Shown piece by piece: positions 6,941 through 17,315 of a stretch of DNA of 64,000 nt (the first letter of the stretch is position 1; each line of letters begins with the position of its first letter). This DNA is from CAVWNR01 sp963756525 (GTDB lineage: Bacteria; Actinomycetota; Actinomycetes; Mycobacteriales; Jatrophihabitantaceae). The notes under the pieces were generated by a model, which had not been told where the DNA came from, ran no database searches, and saw only the letters and a program-made list of their open reading frames with translations. The DNA lies in the NCBI GenBank assembly GCA_963756525.1, contig CAVWNR010000009.1, positions 1 to 64,000 of the forward strand. The letters run 5' to 3'. The translations under genes were made by a program, and so were the position numbers.

Positions 6941-9760
6941 GTGCCGTTGACCACGGCAGGGATTCTGCTCGAGCGCGAGCGGGAGCTTGAGACGCTGCGT
7001 GAAGGGCTCGGTCGCGCGTGTGCCGGGGAAGGGTCATTGCTGCTCATCGAGGGCCCGGCCGGCGTGGGCAAGACGGCGCTGGCCCGCGAGGCCAGCGCGG
7101 CGGCAGGGCGGGCGCGGATGCTGCCGCTCGAGGCCAGGGGCTCACAGCTCGAGGAGCCGTTCGCGTTCGGCGTTGTCCGCCAGCTGCTGGAGCCAGTGCT
7201 CCGTAAGGGAGCCGGCCACTCTGGCTTGTTTGCGGGTGGAGCTGCCTTAGCTGCGCGCTTGTTCGAGCCCGATGAACGGCGTCTAACGGCTGATGACGCC
7301 GGCTTCGAAGCGCTGCACAGCCTGTACTGGCTCGTGGTGAACATTGCCGACCAGGCCCCGGTGCTCGTGCTTGCCGACGATTGCCAATGGGTCGACCGGG
7401 ACTCGCTGCGGTTTCTGTCCTATCTGGCCCAGCGGATCGACGGGCTTCCGGTCGCGATGCTTCTCACTGCGCGCGCGCCGGATCCTGCCGAGGACGAGAC
7501 GGCGGCGATGTGGGCGCAACTCGTCTCGCACCCGTCCGCAGTTGTGCTGTACCCGCGGCCGTTGAGCCAGCCGGCCGCGGTCACGGTGACGCGGCAGCGC
7601 CTGGGCGTCGAGGCCAGCGAGAAGTTCTGTCGAGCGTGCCACACGGCAACCGGTGGTAACCCGCTCTTCCTAAACGAGCTGCTCAGGGCTGTGCACGCGG
7701 CGGCGGTGGTGCCATCGGATGCCGCCGCGGGCGCAGTGCAGGCGGTAGGACCGGCCGCGGTGAGCCGTTTCATCTTGCACCGGCTGGCCAGGCTCGGGCC
7801 TGCGGCAACTGAGCTGGCGCGGGCGGTCGCTGTGCTCGGGGATGACAGCGACCCGCTCCTCGCGGCCCACGTCGCGGGTCTGAACGAGGACACCGCCCGG
7901 AAGGCGGCCGACGACCTTGTCCGCAGTGACATCTTCATCCGCGCTGGGCGCCTGGGGTTTGTGCACCCAATCGTGCGCGCGGCCTTGTATGAGGATCTCG
8001 CGCCGGGTGAGCGCCAGGCGCGGCACGCCGGGGCCGCCGAAGCGTTGACCCGCGAGGGTGCTTCGAGCGAGCGGGTCTGCACGCACTTGCTGCTGACCGC
8101 TCCGACGGGGGATCAGCGCAGGATCGGCACGTTCCGGTCGGCCGCTGCCGGCGCGGTGCGCCGCGGTGCTCCGCGGGCGGCTGCGGCGTTGCTGCGCCGG
8201 GCGCTCGCGGAATCGCCCAGCGATGAGGAGCGAGCCGAGATCCTGGCCGAGCTGGGCTGGTACGAGGTGGCCACGATGCAGTTCAAGGCGGCCGAGGAGC
8301 ATCTGCGCGCGGCCTTGGTGCCGGCTGCCACGCCGGCTACCCGGATCGGCGCGGCGTCCTCACTGGGACGGTGCGCAGTCGTGTCGGGCGGCGGCTCGGC
8401 TCGGGCCGCGGCCGACGTGTTGGCCTCGCTGGCCGAGGAGCTGTGGCCGGTCGATCCCGAGCGGGCACTCGATCTCGGCACCGAGCTGTTGGTCGTGGCA
8501 ACGGCCGTCCCGCCACTGCGCCCTGGCCTCGCCGGCCATCTGCAACGGTTTCGTGAACTGGCCCAGGGTCGCCCAGGCTTTGAGACCGTCGCGAGGATCG
8601 TCAGCGCGCACGAGCAGCTGTTGCGGGGAGAGCCGGCGGCCGCCGCGACCGATGAAGTCCAGACAGGGCTGATGGCCGGCCTGCCGGCCAGCGCGCAGAC
8701 CAACGTCGGGTTGGTGGCACTGTATGCGCTCATTCTCGGCGAGCGTTATCAGCTGGCCGCGCGGTTGCTCGACGCCGCGTTGGAGCGTGCCCGCCGTGAG
8801 GGGCATGCGACCAGGCAGGCCATCCTGCACGCACTGCGCGCCGCGATCGCGCTCGGGCAGGGTTCGCTGCACGATGCGCAAGTCGAGGCCGAGACCGGCC
8901 TTCTTCTCGCGCAGGACTCGCATTTCATCACGCTGCTGCTGGTAGCACAGGCGGTCACTGTGCACATCGAGCGCGGAACGCTGGAGACCGCGGCCGAGCT
9001 GACGCGAACCGGCGAAACGATCGGGATCGCCGACGATCGGACCCACGTCGCCGACTTCCTGACCGCTCGCGGGAGGCTGCGCATCGCCCAGGGTCAACTC
9101 GAGGAGGGTGTCGCGGACCTGTTGTGGTGCGGCCAGCGGAACGAGGCGGTTGAGGTGCGGTGGCCCACGACCTGGAGGGCGCACGCCGCGCCGGCGCTCG
9201 CCGCGCTGGGAGACAGGCAGCTTTCGGTGAAGCTCGGGCGGGAGCAGCTGGCGGCGGCCCGGCGCGCCGGCACGCCCGCGGCACTGGGTTTGTCGCTGCG
9301 TACCGCGGCCCTAGCGATCGGCGGGCACGAAGCGCTAATACTGCTCCGCGAAGCAGTCAGCGTGCTCGAGCGCAGTTCCGCGCGCCTCGAGCTGGCGCAT
9401 GCGCTCGCCGATCTCGGGGCGGAACTGAGCCGCAGCGGCCAGCGTAGCGAGGGGCGGGACGCCCAGCGCCGGGCGATCGAGCTGGCCGGCCAGTGTGGCG
9501 CCGTTGCGTTGGTGGAACGCGCCACGGCCGGTTTGCACGCCGGGCCGGGGCGCCGCGCGCGGACCGAGCTGACCGGGCCGAACGCGCTGACCGCGGCCGA
9601 GTGGCGGGTGTGCCGCCAGGCGGCGGAGGGGCAGAGCAACCGCGAGGTCGCGCAGGCGCTGTTCGTGACCGAGAAGACGGTCGAACGCCACCTCAGCAGT
9701 GCCTACAACAAGCTCGGCATCCGCTCTCGCTTCCAGCTGGCTGCGGCCATCGGCGGGTAG
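6941..9760 (+). CDS. LuxR-family (LAL) ATP-binding transcriptional regulator
   Basis: A 939-residue large LuxR regulator. Walker A GPAGVGKT lies at residues 38-45 and Walker B VLVLADD at about 141-147. A long helical TPR-like middle follows. The C-terminal GerE/LuxR helix-turn-helix reads LTAAEWRVCRQAAEGQSNREVAQALF and TEKTVERHLSSAYNKLGI. GTG at 6941 is preferred because it puts LLERERELETLREGL at the N-terminus as usual; the frame is open further upstream and no Shine-Dalgarno decides it. LAL proteins are ATP- and ligand-responsive activators. It lies just upstream of the MMPL/secreted-protein operon, and a copy of its C-terminal end survives near 17.2 kb. Confidence 0.9.
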   Translation: MPLTTAGILLERERELETLREGLGRACAGEGSLLLIEGPAGVGKTALAREASAAAGRARMLPLEARGSQLEEPFAFGVVRQLLEPVLRKGAGHSGLFAGGAALAARLFEPDERRLTADDAGFEALHSLYWLVVNIADQAPVLVLADDCQWVDRDSLRFLSYLAQRIDGLPVAMLLTARAPDPAEDETAAMWAQLVSHPSAVVLYPRPLSQPAAVTVTRQRLGVEASEKFCRACHTATGGNPLFLNELLRAVHAAAVVPSDAAAGAVQAVGPAAVSRFILHRLARLGPAATELARAVAVLGDDSDPLLAAHVAGLNEDTARKAADDLVRSDIFIRAGRLGFVHPIVRAALYEDLAPGERQARHAGAAEALTREGASSERVCTHLLLTAPTGDQRRIGTFRSAAAGAVRRGAPRAAAALLRRALAESPSDEERAEILAELGWYEVATMQFKAAEEHLRAALVPAATPATRIGAASSLGRCAVVSGGGSARAAADVLASLAEELWPVDPERALDLGTELLVVATAVPPLRPGLAGHLQRFRELAQGRPGFETVARIVSAHEQLLRGEPAAAATDEVQTGLMAGLPASAQTNVGLVALYALILGERYQLAARLLDAALERARREGHATRQAILHALRAAIALGQGSLHDAQVEAETGLLLAQDSHFITLLLVAQAVTVHIERGTLETAAELTRTGETIGIADDRTHVADFLTARGRLRIAQGQLEEGVADLLWCGQRNEAVEVRWPTTWRAHAAPALAALGDRQLSVKLGREQLAAARRAGTPAALGLSLRTAALAIGGHEALILLREAVSVLERSSARLELAHALADLGAELSRSGQRSEGRDAQRRAIELAGQCGAVALVERATAGLHAGPGRRARTELTGPNALTAAEWRVCRQAAEGQSNREVAQALFVTEKTVERHLSSAYNKLGIRSRFQLAAAIGG

Positions 9761-9797
9761 CCGCCGACCTGATGTGACGCGCGGCGGCGTCTAGGCA

Positions 9798-9867
9798 AAA
9801 CCGTAGGGAAAACCTGCGGGGTTCCCCGCTTGTGACGGTCGCGGCCGCACTGCACGTTGGCGTCGGG
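9798..9867 (+). promoter_or_regulatory. Conserved ~70 bp upstream element, copy 1
   Basis: This stretch between the LuxR gene and the MMPL gene matches 17316-17385 without gaps (51 of 70 positions by hand count). It opens with AAACCGTAGGGA in both and contains GCGGGGTTCCCCGC, a dyad of GCGGGG and CCCCGC around TT. Both copies lie just upstream of a gene and just downstream of LuxR C-terminal coding sequence. It probably carries the promoter and the binding site of the LuxR regulator; that is inference. Confidence 0.6.
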
Positions 9868-9913
9868 CCGTGTTGCGGCGGTCAACCCGGTGGTGAAGAG
9901 AAGGAAGCCCGTC

Positions 9914-12202
9914 ATGACAGGTGTGCTCTATCGGATGGCGCGGTTCAGTGTCCGGCATCGTTTCGCAATCCTCGCCGTCTGGCTGCTGGCCACGATCGCG
10001 CTCGTCACGGTGTCCCATCGCCTCGGCGACACCACCAACGACAACATGACACTGCCGGGAACCAGCAGCCAGCGCGCCACCGACGCGTTGAGCAAGCCGT
10101 TCCCCGACCAGGCGAACGGGTCAAGCCCGATCGTCCTGCACGTCGCGAGCGGGAAGCTGACCGATTCCAAGTACTCGACCGCGGTCAACCAGGCCGCGGC
10201 CGACCTGGCCAAGGCGCCGGACGTGGCCTCGGTCGTCAATCCCCTCAGCGCGCAAGGCGCCTCGGCGCTGAGTAAGGACCAGCGGACCGGATACCTGTCG
10301 GTAAACCTCTCGGTCAGCCCCGGGTCACTGACTGTCGACGACGCGCACACGATCATCAACGCCGCGGCCAAGCCCGCCGAAGCCGCCGGTATCCAGGTGG
10401 AGACCGGTGGTCAGCTCGGCCAGAAAGTCTCCAAGCCGGCCACCGAGTCCAGCGAGCTGATCGGGATCATCGCCGCGATGGTGATCCTCACATTCACGTT
10501 CGGGACAGTGGTGGCGATGTTGTTGCCGATCGTGACCGCGATCCTGGGACTGGCATCGACGCTGTCGATCATTCAAATTCTCGGCCACACGATGACCGTG
10601 TCGACGGTGGCACCGACACTCGCCACGATGATCGGGCTGGGCGTAGGTATCGACTACGCGCTGTTCATCATCACCAGACACTTCCGCGGCATGGAAGCCG
10701 GCCTCGACCTGCGGGAATCGATCGCCCGCGCGACGGCGACGTCCGGCGGTGCAGTGCTGTTCGCCGGCGGGACGGTGACCATCGCGCTGGTGTCGCTCGC
10801 CGTGGCCGGCATACCGCTGGTGACCACAATGGGCCTGATGGCCGCGATCGCGGTCGTCGTCGCCGTGCTGGCGGCACTGACCCTGCTGCCGGCAATGCTC
10901 GCGATCATCGGGCCGCTGATCAATTCGCTGCGGGTCCATCGGCGTCATCCCGGGACACAGCCGAAGCAGGGCGTGTGGGCGCGGTGGGCGGCCGGCGTCG
11001 CCCGGCGGCCCGTCATCTCGGCGGTGGCGGCCCTGGCGGTCCTGCTCCCGTTGGCGACGCCGCTGCTATCGCTGAAGCTGGGTCAGAAGGACGTCGCCGC
11101 ACTGTCCACATCGACCACTGCCCGCCGGGCTTATGACCTGCTTTCGACGAACTTCGGACCGGGCGTGAACGGGCCGCTGCTGATGGCGGTCACACTCGGG
11201 TCACCCGCCCAAGCTCCTTCCGGCGGCTCGGGCAGCTCGGGCGCGTCCTCGGGTGCAACCGGCGACCCGCGCGCCGCCGACCCGCGGTTGCAGACGCTGC
11301 AGAGCGACGTCTCGCACACCTCGGGAGTCGCGGCCGTCACCCCGGTCCAGATCGACAAGGCCGGGACCACAGCCTACTTCAACGTCATCGCGAAGACCGG
11401 CCCGTCCGATCAGGCCACGACCGATCTGGTCGACAAGCTGCGGTCGAGCGTCGTCCCCGCGGCGGAAAACGGCACGAACATGACTGCGTACGTGGGCGGC
11501 AGCACCGCCAGCAACGTGGACCTCGCCGCGCTGATCTCCAGCAAGCTCCTGCTGCAGATCCTGGTCGTGATCGCGCTCAGCTTCCTGCTGTTGATGCTCG
11601 CGTTCCGCACAGTCGTGGTCCCGGCGCAAGCCGCCGTCATGAACCTGCTTTCGATCGGCGCCGCCTTCGGGGTCCTCACCGCGATCTTCCAGTTCGGGTG
11701 GTTGCACGGCCTGATCGGCTTGGACGGTGCCGTGCCGGTCGTCTCCTACGTGCCGTTGTTCATGTTCGCGGTCTTGTTCGGGCTGTCGATGGACTATGAG
11801 GTGTTCCTGGTGAGCCAGATACAAGAACACGTCGACGCCGGCGATGACACGAAGCAGTCCGTCGTCTCCGGGCTGGTCACCAGCGGGCGGGTGATTACCG
11901 CCGCGGCGACGATCATGGTCTTCGTGTTCGGCGGCTTCGTCCTCAACGGTGATCCGACCGTGAAGCAGTTCGGCGTCGGCCTGGCCGCGGCGGTCATCCT
12001 CGACGCCACCGTCGTGCGCTGCTTGCTGGTGCCGGCCCGCATGGTCAGGCTCGGCAAGTGGAACTGGTACATGCCCCGCTGGCTCGATCGGCTCCTGCCT
12101 CACGTCAACATCGAAGGCGCGGGCTACTTCGCAGCACGCGACGAGCACTCGGCCGTGAACCAGGTCCAGTACTCCGGTTCGGGATCGCCCGCGGGCAGCT
12201 GA
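9914..12202 (+). CDS. MMPL-family RND-type membrane transporter
   Basis: A 762-residue protein. The ATG at 9914 is preceded by GAAGAGAAGGAAG. The first helix MARFSVRHRFAILAVWLLATIALV, the extracytoplasmic loop, and two membrane bundles separated by a second loop (about residues 430-540, with a Ser/Gly-rich insertion) match MMPL proteins. The typical GLGVGIDYALFIITRHFRG and LFGLSMDYEVFLVSQIQEH segments with their membrane Asp-Tyr pairs are present; these carry proton coupling in this family. MMPLs export lipids or drugs. The next gene, 17 bp downstream, encodes a large secreted protein, so the pair may act together at the cell surface. Confidence 0.93.
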   Translation: MTGVLYRMARFSVRHRFAILAVWLLATIALVTVSHRLGDTTNDNMTLPGTSSQRATDALSKPFPDQANGSSPIVLHVASGKLTDSKYSTAVNQAAADLAKAPDVASVVNPLSAQGASALSKDQRTGYLSVNLSVSPGSLTVDDAHTIINAAAKPAEAAGIQVETGGQLGQKVSKPATESSELIGIIAAMVILTFTFGTVVAMLLPIVTAILGLASTLSIIQILGHTMTVSTVAPTLATMIGLGVGIDYALFIITRHFRGMEAGLDLRESIARATATSGGAVLFAGGTVTIALVSLAVAGIPLVTTMGLMAAIAVVVAVLAALTLLPAMLAIIGPLINSLRVHRRHPGTQPKQGVWARWAAGVARRPVISAVAALAVLLPLATPLLSLKLGQKDVAALSTSTTARRAYDLLSTNFGPGVNGPLLMAVTLGSPAQAPSGGSGSSGASSGATGDPRAADPRLQTLQSDVSHTSGVAAVTPVQIDKAGTTAYFNVIAKTGPSDQATTDLVDKLRSSVVPAAENGTNMTAYVGGSTASNVDLAALISSKLLLQILVVIALSFLLLMLAFRTVVVPAQAAVMNLLSIGAAFGVLTAIFQFGWLHGLIGLDGAVPVVSYVPLFMFAVLFGLSMDYEVFLVSQIQEHVDAGDDTKQSVVSGLVTSGRVITAAATIMVFVFGGFVLNGDPTVKQFGVGLAAAVILDATVVRCLLVPARMVRLGKWNWYMPRWLDRLLPHVNIEGAGYFAARDEHSAVNQVQYSGSGSPAGS

Positions 12203-12219
12203 CGAAAAGGAGCGGTCCA

Positions 12220-15200
12220 ATGACAAGCTCACCTCTACGCCATCGGCGCATTGTTCTGGCCATCGGCGCCGCGGCGGTGACAGCGGTGTCGTTGCTCGTA
12301 GCGCCGGGTTCGGCGGCGACTCCCGCGCGCGATGCCGATCGGCTGACCGGCAGGATCGCGATCAAGTCCCCGGCCCCGGGCAGCGTCGTGACGCGCCGGG
12401 ACGTCGGCGAGGCGCGCGCTGCTCGGATCGGCGTAGTAGTTGCCGTCGGCCGTGACGTCACGGTCACGTCGGCCCAGCTCAACGGGCTGACCGTGCAGAA
12501 TTTGCGGCGCAGCGGCAACCGGCTGCTCGGCACCGTGAGTGCCGCAGACGGGCTGCGCCCGGGGCTGAACACCCTCAGCATCTCCGGCACCAGACCCGGC
12601 GTTCGCCTCGGCGTGGAAACGACGTCGCGGTTCGCGATCACCTATCCCAGTGGGGATCTGATCGGCCTGGCCGTCAGGCCGCAGGCGCCGAGCGTTCTGC
12701 CGACGGCACGCCTGCGAGTGCCCCGGTCCGGGACCTTCAACGTGTCGGTGTCGGTCAACGGCCACGACGTCACAAAGACGCTGCTCGCGCGCCGCCTGCA
12801 GGACCGCGAGATCGGCCTGTCGGCGGCGGACTTCCTCCGTTGGGGTCACAACCAGATCTCGCTCACCGTGGTGATGACCGACGGCCGCACGCAGACGCTC
12901 ACCCGCACCGTGACGCTTGATCGTTCTCGCGCGATCCCTGGCGTAGGGATCAACACGGGCCTGGTCGGTGGTGCCAGGATCGGCTATCCGGTGCGGCTCG
13001 ACGCACGGTCTTCCCTGGTGCCGCATGGTGTCCGTGCGGACGTGTCCTGGCGGCTCGTAACGCGTCCTGCGGGTAGTCAGGCAACCCTTAGCGCATCGAC
13101 GGGGATGCGAGCGGGATTCGTCCCCGACGCCCCCGGTGACTACCGCGTGCGGGTCACCGTGGGCGTCGGCGCGAACGCCGGGACGACAACCCTGACTGTC
13201 ACCGCCACCTACCCCGAGAAGCTGGTGCCGCTGAACACGATCGACACCAGCACCAACCCGTCGGCCATCAACATCGGCGGCACCCGCTACCCGAACAGCG
13301 GCGGGATCAACGTGCTCGTCGTGGGCCGGACCAGTCTGGCGCCCGTGATGGCGCAACAGTCGTTCGGCACGACGAGCTCGGAGCTGAGCCGGTTGTCCAC
13401 ATTTCTGAAGAATCTCGCCAGCGACCCGGATGGCCACACCTATCTGGTGTTCCTCACCCATCCCTCGGCCAGCGCGACGATCAGCACGTCGGATGTCGCC
13501 ACGCTGAACACCGCGCTGGGCTACATCGGCGGTGGTTGGGCCGGCTACTGGCTCTACAGCAACGACGGCTGCTGGGCCGGACAGACGTGGCATTGCTACG
13601 ACTCCTCGGGCAAGGTCTCCCAAGGCTGGGTCCGGCAGACCCAGAACCCGATCGGATCCTTCAGCGTCGCGGGCGTGCCCGGCATGTCCGCCGGTCAGGC
13701 CTGGCGCGACACGGCGGTGCAGAACGGCACCACCGAAGGCGCCATCACCGGCTACTTGACGCGCGTCACCGCCGCAGACCCGGACAACCCGGAGGACTTC
13801 ACGATCGTCGCCGGTCGCGACCAGTACGTGCAGGTCGACACCTGCGCCAGCGGCGGCCCAAGCGCGTGTGTCATCAAGGTGGGCAACCAGAGCTTCGCAC
13901 CCGACCCGGGCGCGAACGGCATGAGCCTCGTCGTCCTGGATCGCACGACGCAGACCGTCATCACCCATCAGACGGTGGGCAGCATCGACCAGCTCGTGGT
14001 GGCACTACAGAACAGCAACGTCGCCACCCGCAAGAAGGCCGGCCGCACCGTCGTCATGTCCTACAACGACGACGACCAGCGCATCGTGTTGCTGCAGAGC
14101 GTGGGCAACGGCAAGCTGGCGCCGAGCAACTCGAACATCATGCCCTTCATCGACCGCTACGGCGGTACCCCCGAAGTGTTCCTCGACGCCTTTACCAACG
14201 GCACGCCGTACGCGCTCGTCGGCGTGGCCGACCACCTGCCCTGGCACGGCACCGCCGTCGAATCGAGCCCGAAGATCCCGGTCGGCGACGGGAAGGGCAG
14301 CGGGCACGTGCGATCGGTGCTTAGCCGCGGCCGTGATTGGCTGCTCACCCCGCACACCGGCGACACCGTCAGTGGACTGGTGACCGGCACGACCTCGGCG
14401 CCGGCCAACCTCGATCTGTACTCGATCATCTACCAGGACCCGACCCCCTGGCCGTACGCCGGTGACCCGGCCGTCGCCGACATCGCCGAGCAGCTGGGCC
14501 TGGACCCGGACGTGCGCTCGGACTATACGGACACGTTCCTGAACTGGGCCAGCTTGGCGAGCAGTGTCCTCAGGCTCAGCTGCGATCAATCCGGCGGCTG
14601 TGGGCCCAACTTCGGCGCGGTGCAGCAACAACTATCGAAGGAATTTTCGGCCGTTGACGACGTCAATACCTTGATCACTCAGATCCAGCTGCCATTCAAC
14701 CTCGCCGGCGGTACCCAGCACGTCGACGTGGCCAACGTCTACCACCAGATCCTGACCAGCCTCAAGCCGCCCGCGACCAGCTCGAGCTTCGACTTCCTCA
14801 ACTTCTTCACCGAGTCGACGAGCATCGGCAGCGCGTTCGCATACGCGGCCCAGCTCAGCGACGCGGGCACCGCACTCGGCCTGCTGTCGGCGATCGGCGA
14901 GATCTTCGAGGACATCAGCCCGTCCTCCACGCATGGCGCGCCGAGCTTCATGCTCATCAACAACGTCAACGACCTGGAGAACCAGCTGGCCACCCTGCAG
15001 GAAAACTGGGTCGAAGGCACGCTGCGCCTGCACGACATCCTCGTCGACGACGCCGGCAAGCTGCTTACCGTCGCGGCCGACATTCACCAGCCCAACGCCG
15101 CCGCGAAAGGCTGGTCGTGGACAACCGATTCGACCCTCTTCGCGGTGCAGGCCCTCAACGCCAACGCCATCAGCGAGAGTTACCGGGCGCTGCTGCCGAC

Positions 15201-15648
15201 AGAGTGGGGCATGTTCAGCCTGGTGCCCGACCTGCCCGACAACATGCCGGCCGACAACGTGAGCAAGTACACCTGCGCGGCGCTCGGCAAAGGCACCGGC
15301 CCGGCGCTATGGGCGAACACGCCGCCGGGCAACCGGATCGCGACCCCGACCTTCATCAACACCAGCAATATGACCTACTACAACCAGACCTGGACCTACT
15401 CGAACATCAACACCGCGAACTTCATCTTCGATCCCGCCGGCAACACCAAAGTGCCCACCGTCGACTTCTCCGATCCGCTGTTCGCAGCGAAGACCAACGG
15501 TGGGTACCAGTACGCCCCGCAGTGGTTCCGCCAGACCTACAACCCACCCGGCAGCGTCGCCTGCGTGCCGCTTGCACTCATGAACGAAGCATCCGTGGCC
15601 TGGGGGCCTCCAGTGCTTCTCAATGCCCAGGCAGCCGCAACGACCTGA
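12220..15648 (+). CDS. Large secreted protein of unknown function
   Basis: A 1142-residue protein. The start at 12220 follows AAAAGGAGCGG and gives a clean Sec signal: basic RHRR, a hydrophobic core, cleavage after APGSAA near residue 33. Residues 35-330 look like Ig/PKD-like beta domains (SPAPGSVV, TSAQLNGLTV, a cell-adhesion-like VDLDARSSLVP region). The long C-terminal part has WAGYWLYSNDGCWAGQTWHCYDSSG and paired cysteines suited to an extracellular environment. No catalytic motif was recognised. It follows the MMPL gene by 17 bp, so it is translated from the same operon under the LuxR-linked promoter. Confidence 0.8.
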   Translation: MTSSPLRHRRIVLAIGAAAVTAVSLLVAPGSAATPARDADRLTGRIAIKSPAPGSVVTRRDVGEARAARIGVVVAVGRDVTVTSAQLNGLTVQNLRRSGNRLLGTVSAADGLRPGLNTLSISGTRPGVRLGVETTSRFAITYPSGDLIGLAVRPQAPSVLPTARLRVPRSGTFNVSVSVNGHDVTKTLLARRLQDREIGLSAADFLRWGHNQISLTVVMTDGRTQTLTRTVTLDRSRAIPGVGINTGLVGGARIGYPVRLDARSSLVPHGVRADVSWRLVTRPAGSQATLSASTGMRAGFVPDAPGDYRVRVTVGVGANAGTTTLTVTATYPEKLVPLNTIDTSTNPSAINIGGTRYPNSGGINVLVVGRTSLAPVMAQQSFGTTSSELSRLSTFLKNLASDPDGHTYLVFLTHPSASATISTSDVATLNTALGYIGGGWAGYWLYSNDGCWAGQTWHCYDSSGKVSQGWVRQTQNPIGSFSVAGVPGMSAGQAWRDTAVQNGTTEGAITGYLTRVTAADPDNPEDFTIVAGRDQYVQVDTCASGGPSACVIKVGNQSFAPDPGANGMSLVVLDRTTQTVITHQTVGSIDQLVVALQNSNVATRKKAGRTVVMSYNDDDQRIVLLQSVGNGKLAPSNSNIMPFIDRYGGTPEVFLDAFTNGTPYALVGVADHLPWHGTAVESSPKIPVGDGKGSGHVRSVLSRGRDWLLTPHTGDTVSGLVTGTTSAPANLDLYSIIYQDPTPWPYAGDPAVADIAEQLGLDPDVRSDYTDTFLNWASLASSVLRLSCDQSGGCGPNFGAVQQQLSKEFSAVDDVNTLITQIQLPFNLAGGTQHVDVANVYHQILTSLKPPATSSSFDFLNFFTESTSIGSAFAYAAQLSDAGTALGLLSAIGEIFEDISPSSTHGAPSFMLINNVNDLENQLATLQENWVEGTLRLHDILVDDAGKLLTVAADIHQPNAAAKGWSWTTDSTLFAVQALNANAISESYRALLPTEWGMFSLVPDLPDNMPADNVSKYTCAALGKGTGPALWANTPPGNRIATPTFINTSNMTYYNQTWTYSNINTANFIFDPAGNTKVPTVDFSDPLFAAKTNGGYQYAPQWFRQTYNPPGSVACVPLALMNEASVAWGPPVLLNAQAAATT

Positions 15649-16145
15649 GCTGACGCGCGCTAGTTGCCCCGGGTGGCCGCAGGGACAGTCCCGGACCACG
15701 TACACGAGCGGCGGGAACAGCTGCCACAGCGGGGGCGCTCGCACCAGCCATCGACCAGCGGCGCAACCTGCCCGTACGCGGCGGCTGCGCGGGCGGGGAT
15801 CGTGTCGAACAAGTCAAGCACGGCGAGATCGACCTCGCGGTGGCCACCGTACGCCGCCGATTACCGGTATCCTGCCCAAGCCCTCTGAAGCATGTAGAGA
15901 GGGATTCATCAACCGATGGCCTTGTGGTCTACCAGCAAGGAGTCGCGTGCGAGACGGCGTCCGGTCGCCGCTTGCGGGACGACCTTGAGCCACTTGGCAC
16001 CGAGACCTTCGACATCCCCAACGGATCGACCGCGGTACCCCTTCCGCGGCAAGGCCGGAGGCAAAAAGCGTGCACGTGCCGGCCGGCAGGGGTTGGCGTG
16101 CTGACGCCGGCCGTTGCTCAGCAGTTGGTCGCTCAAGGAGGCAGC
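15649..16145. other. No recognisable gene
   Basis: Frames on both strands lack motifs. One minus-strand frame continues from the NTF2-like remnant, but its translation here (Arg/Pro-rich) looks like read-through past the end of the homology. Confidence 0.45.
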
Positions 16146-16535
16146 CTTTGGTGGCTCGCGCAGGCTGAGGTGCAGGCCGACGATGAGCCAGCCCGGGTCC
16201 CGGACGAGCACGATAGTGCCACGGAGCTCTGCGTCGACCGGTTCTCCTTGGTGGGTACCAGCGTGGCGCTGCGTGCCTATGACCAGGACGGTGTTTCCGA
16301 TCAGGCGGGCTGGGACGTCGGCGGTGAACGTGAACGAGGCGAACGTAGTGGCGTACCGGTCGCCGGCAGCGAAGGGGAGAGCCACGGGTCTCGACGCAGG
16401 AGGTAGCCGAAAGGCCCGGCGAACAGGAACTGCCGGTGCAGGACGGCGTCGAGCGTGACGGCGTCGCCGGCGAGCTCGGCGCTCGTCCGCCGATCGATCA
16501 GCCGCTGGAGGTCAGCCGGCAGCGTTGGCGCTCAC
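16146..16535 (-). pseudogene. NTF2-like (DUF4440/SgcJ-type) gene, frameshifted
   Basis: From a GTG at 16535 with AGAGGA upstream, the frame VSANAAG soon stops. A shifted frame continues LQRLIDRRTSAELAGDAVTLDAVL and FLFAGPFGYLLRRDPWL. Near 16390 the frame shifts again to give PFAAGDRYATTFASFTFTADV, LVIGTQRHAGTHQGEPVDAEL and TIVLVRDPGWLIVGLHLS. Joined, these form one complete DUF4440-type NTF2 fold of about 125 residues. Two shifts mean it cannot be translated as written. Confidence 0.65.
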
Positions 16536-17160
16536 AGGTTGTCCTCTCGCACACATCGATCCGTCTCCCGGACGAGCGTGACGGACCGCGCCCGCAGAAT
16601 GCATTCGTGCCCCTACCCCGCCGTCCTGATCACCGCCCTCCCGGCGAACAGAAACATGCTGATCCGCAGCTCTGACCAGCGAAGCACTCCAGGCGCACGC
16701 CAACGCACTGTTCGGCTTCACGGTGCAGCGAAGCAGGTGCGAACCGGGCCGGGCTGGCTGCGTCCGGAAATTGAGGAACACCTATTCGAGTTCACCGCAA
16801 GCGTCGCGGCGCGTATGCCGAGGCCGCAGCCCCTGACCCATCCAGGGCCACCACCTGAACAGTCCGTCGTTAGCCGAACGGCGAGCGAATCGCTTCGGAC
16901 GTCACCGGCCGCCTCCGCCGCCAGCTCGTAGCGGATCCCATCTGACACAGCAACCGCCGCGCGGCGATCAAGCTCGCCAAGGCCGTGTCATGCCCCGGCC
17001 GACCCGTGCCCGGTCCCCTGACGAGAACGCGTCGCGTCACGCATCGGTGGCCAGTCTCGCTCAGAAGCCGAGGAGCACGGTTCCGGTCAGCACGTCGAGG
17101 GGACGCTGGACGTCCTGACGGCTGAGTAATTTAAGTCTCGGGCTCGGTCGATGGCGGCCA
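16536..17160. other. No recognisable gene
   Basis: No frame in this stretch gives a recognisable protein, and no RNA gene was seen. It separates the NTF2-like remnant from the LuxR remnant. Confidence 0.45.
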
Positions 17161-17189
17161 CGATGAGCAGGCACCAACAGGTGCCCAGT

Positions 17190-17258
17190 AACCTCGTCAG
17201 CGCCTACACCAAGCTCAACATCCGCTCCGGTTTCCAGCTGGCGGCGGCCATCGGCAAT
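17190..17258 (+). pseudogene. Remnant of LuxR/LAL regulator C-terminus
   Basis: The frame reads NLVSAYTKLNIRSGFQLAAAIGN, which matches the last residues of the intact regulator ending at 9760 (HLSSAYNKLGIRSRFQLAAAIGG) at 17 of 23 positions. The rest of the regulator is absent upstream. The frame then runs on past the lost stop. The remnant is followed by the second copy of the upstream element, so the whole 3'-end-plus-promoter arrangement was duplicated and the regulator copy decayed. Confidence 0.75.
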
Positions 17259-17315
17259 AGAGGCTGTCGGCGCAGAGCCGCCTCCAGGCCGTTGGCGCGG
17301 ATCCTGTCGCCCGGT

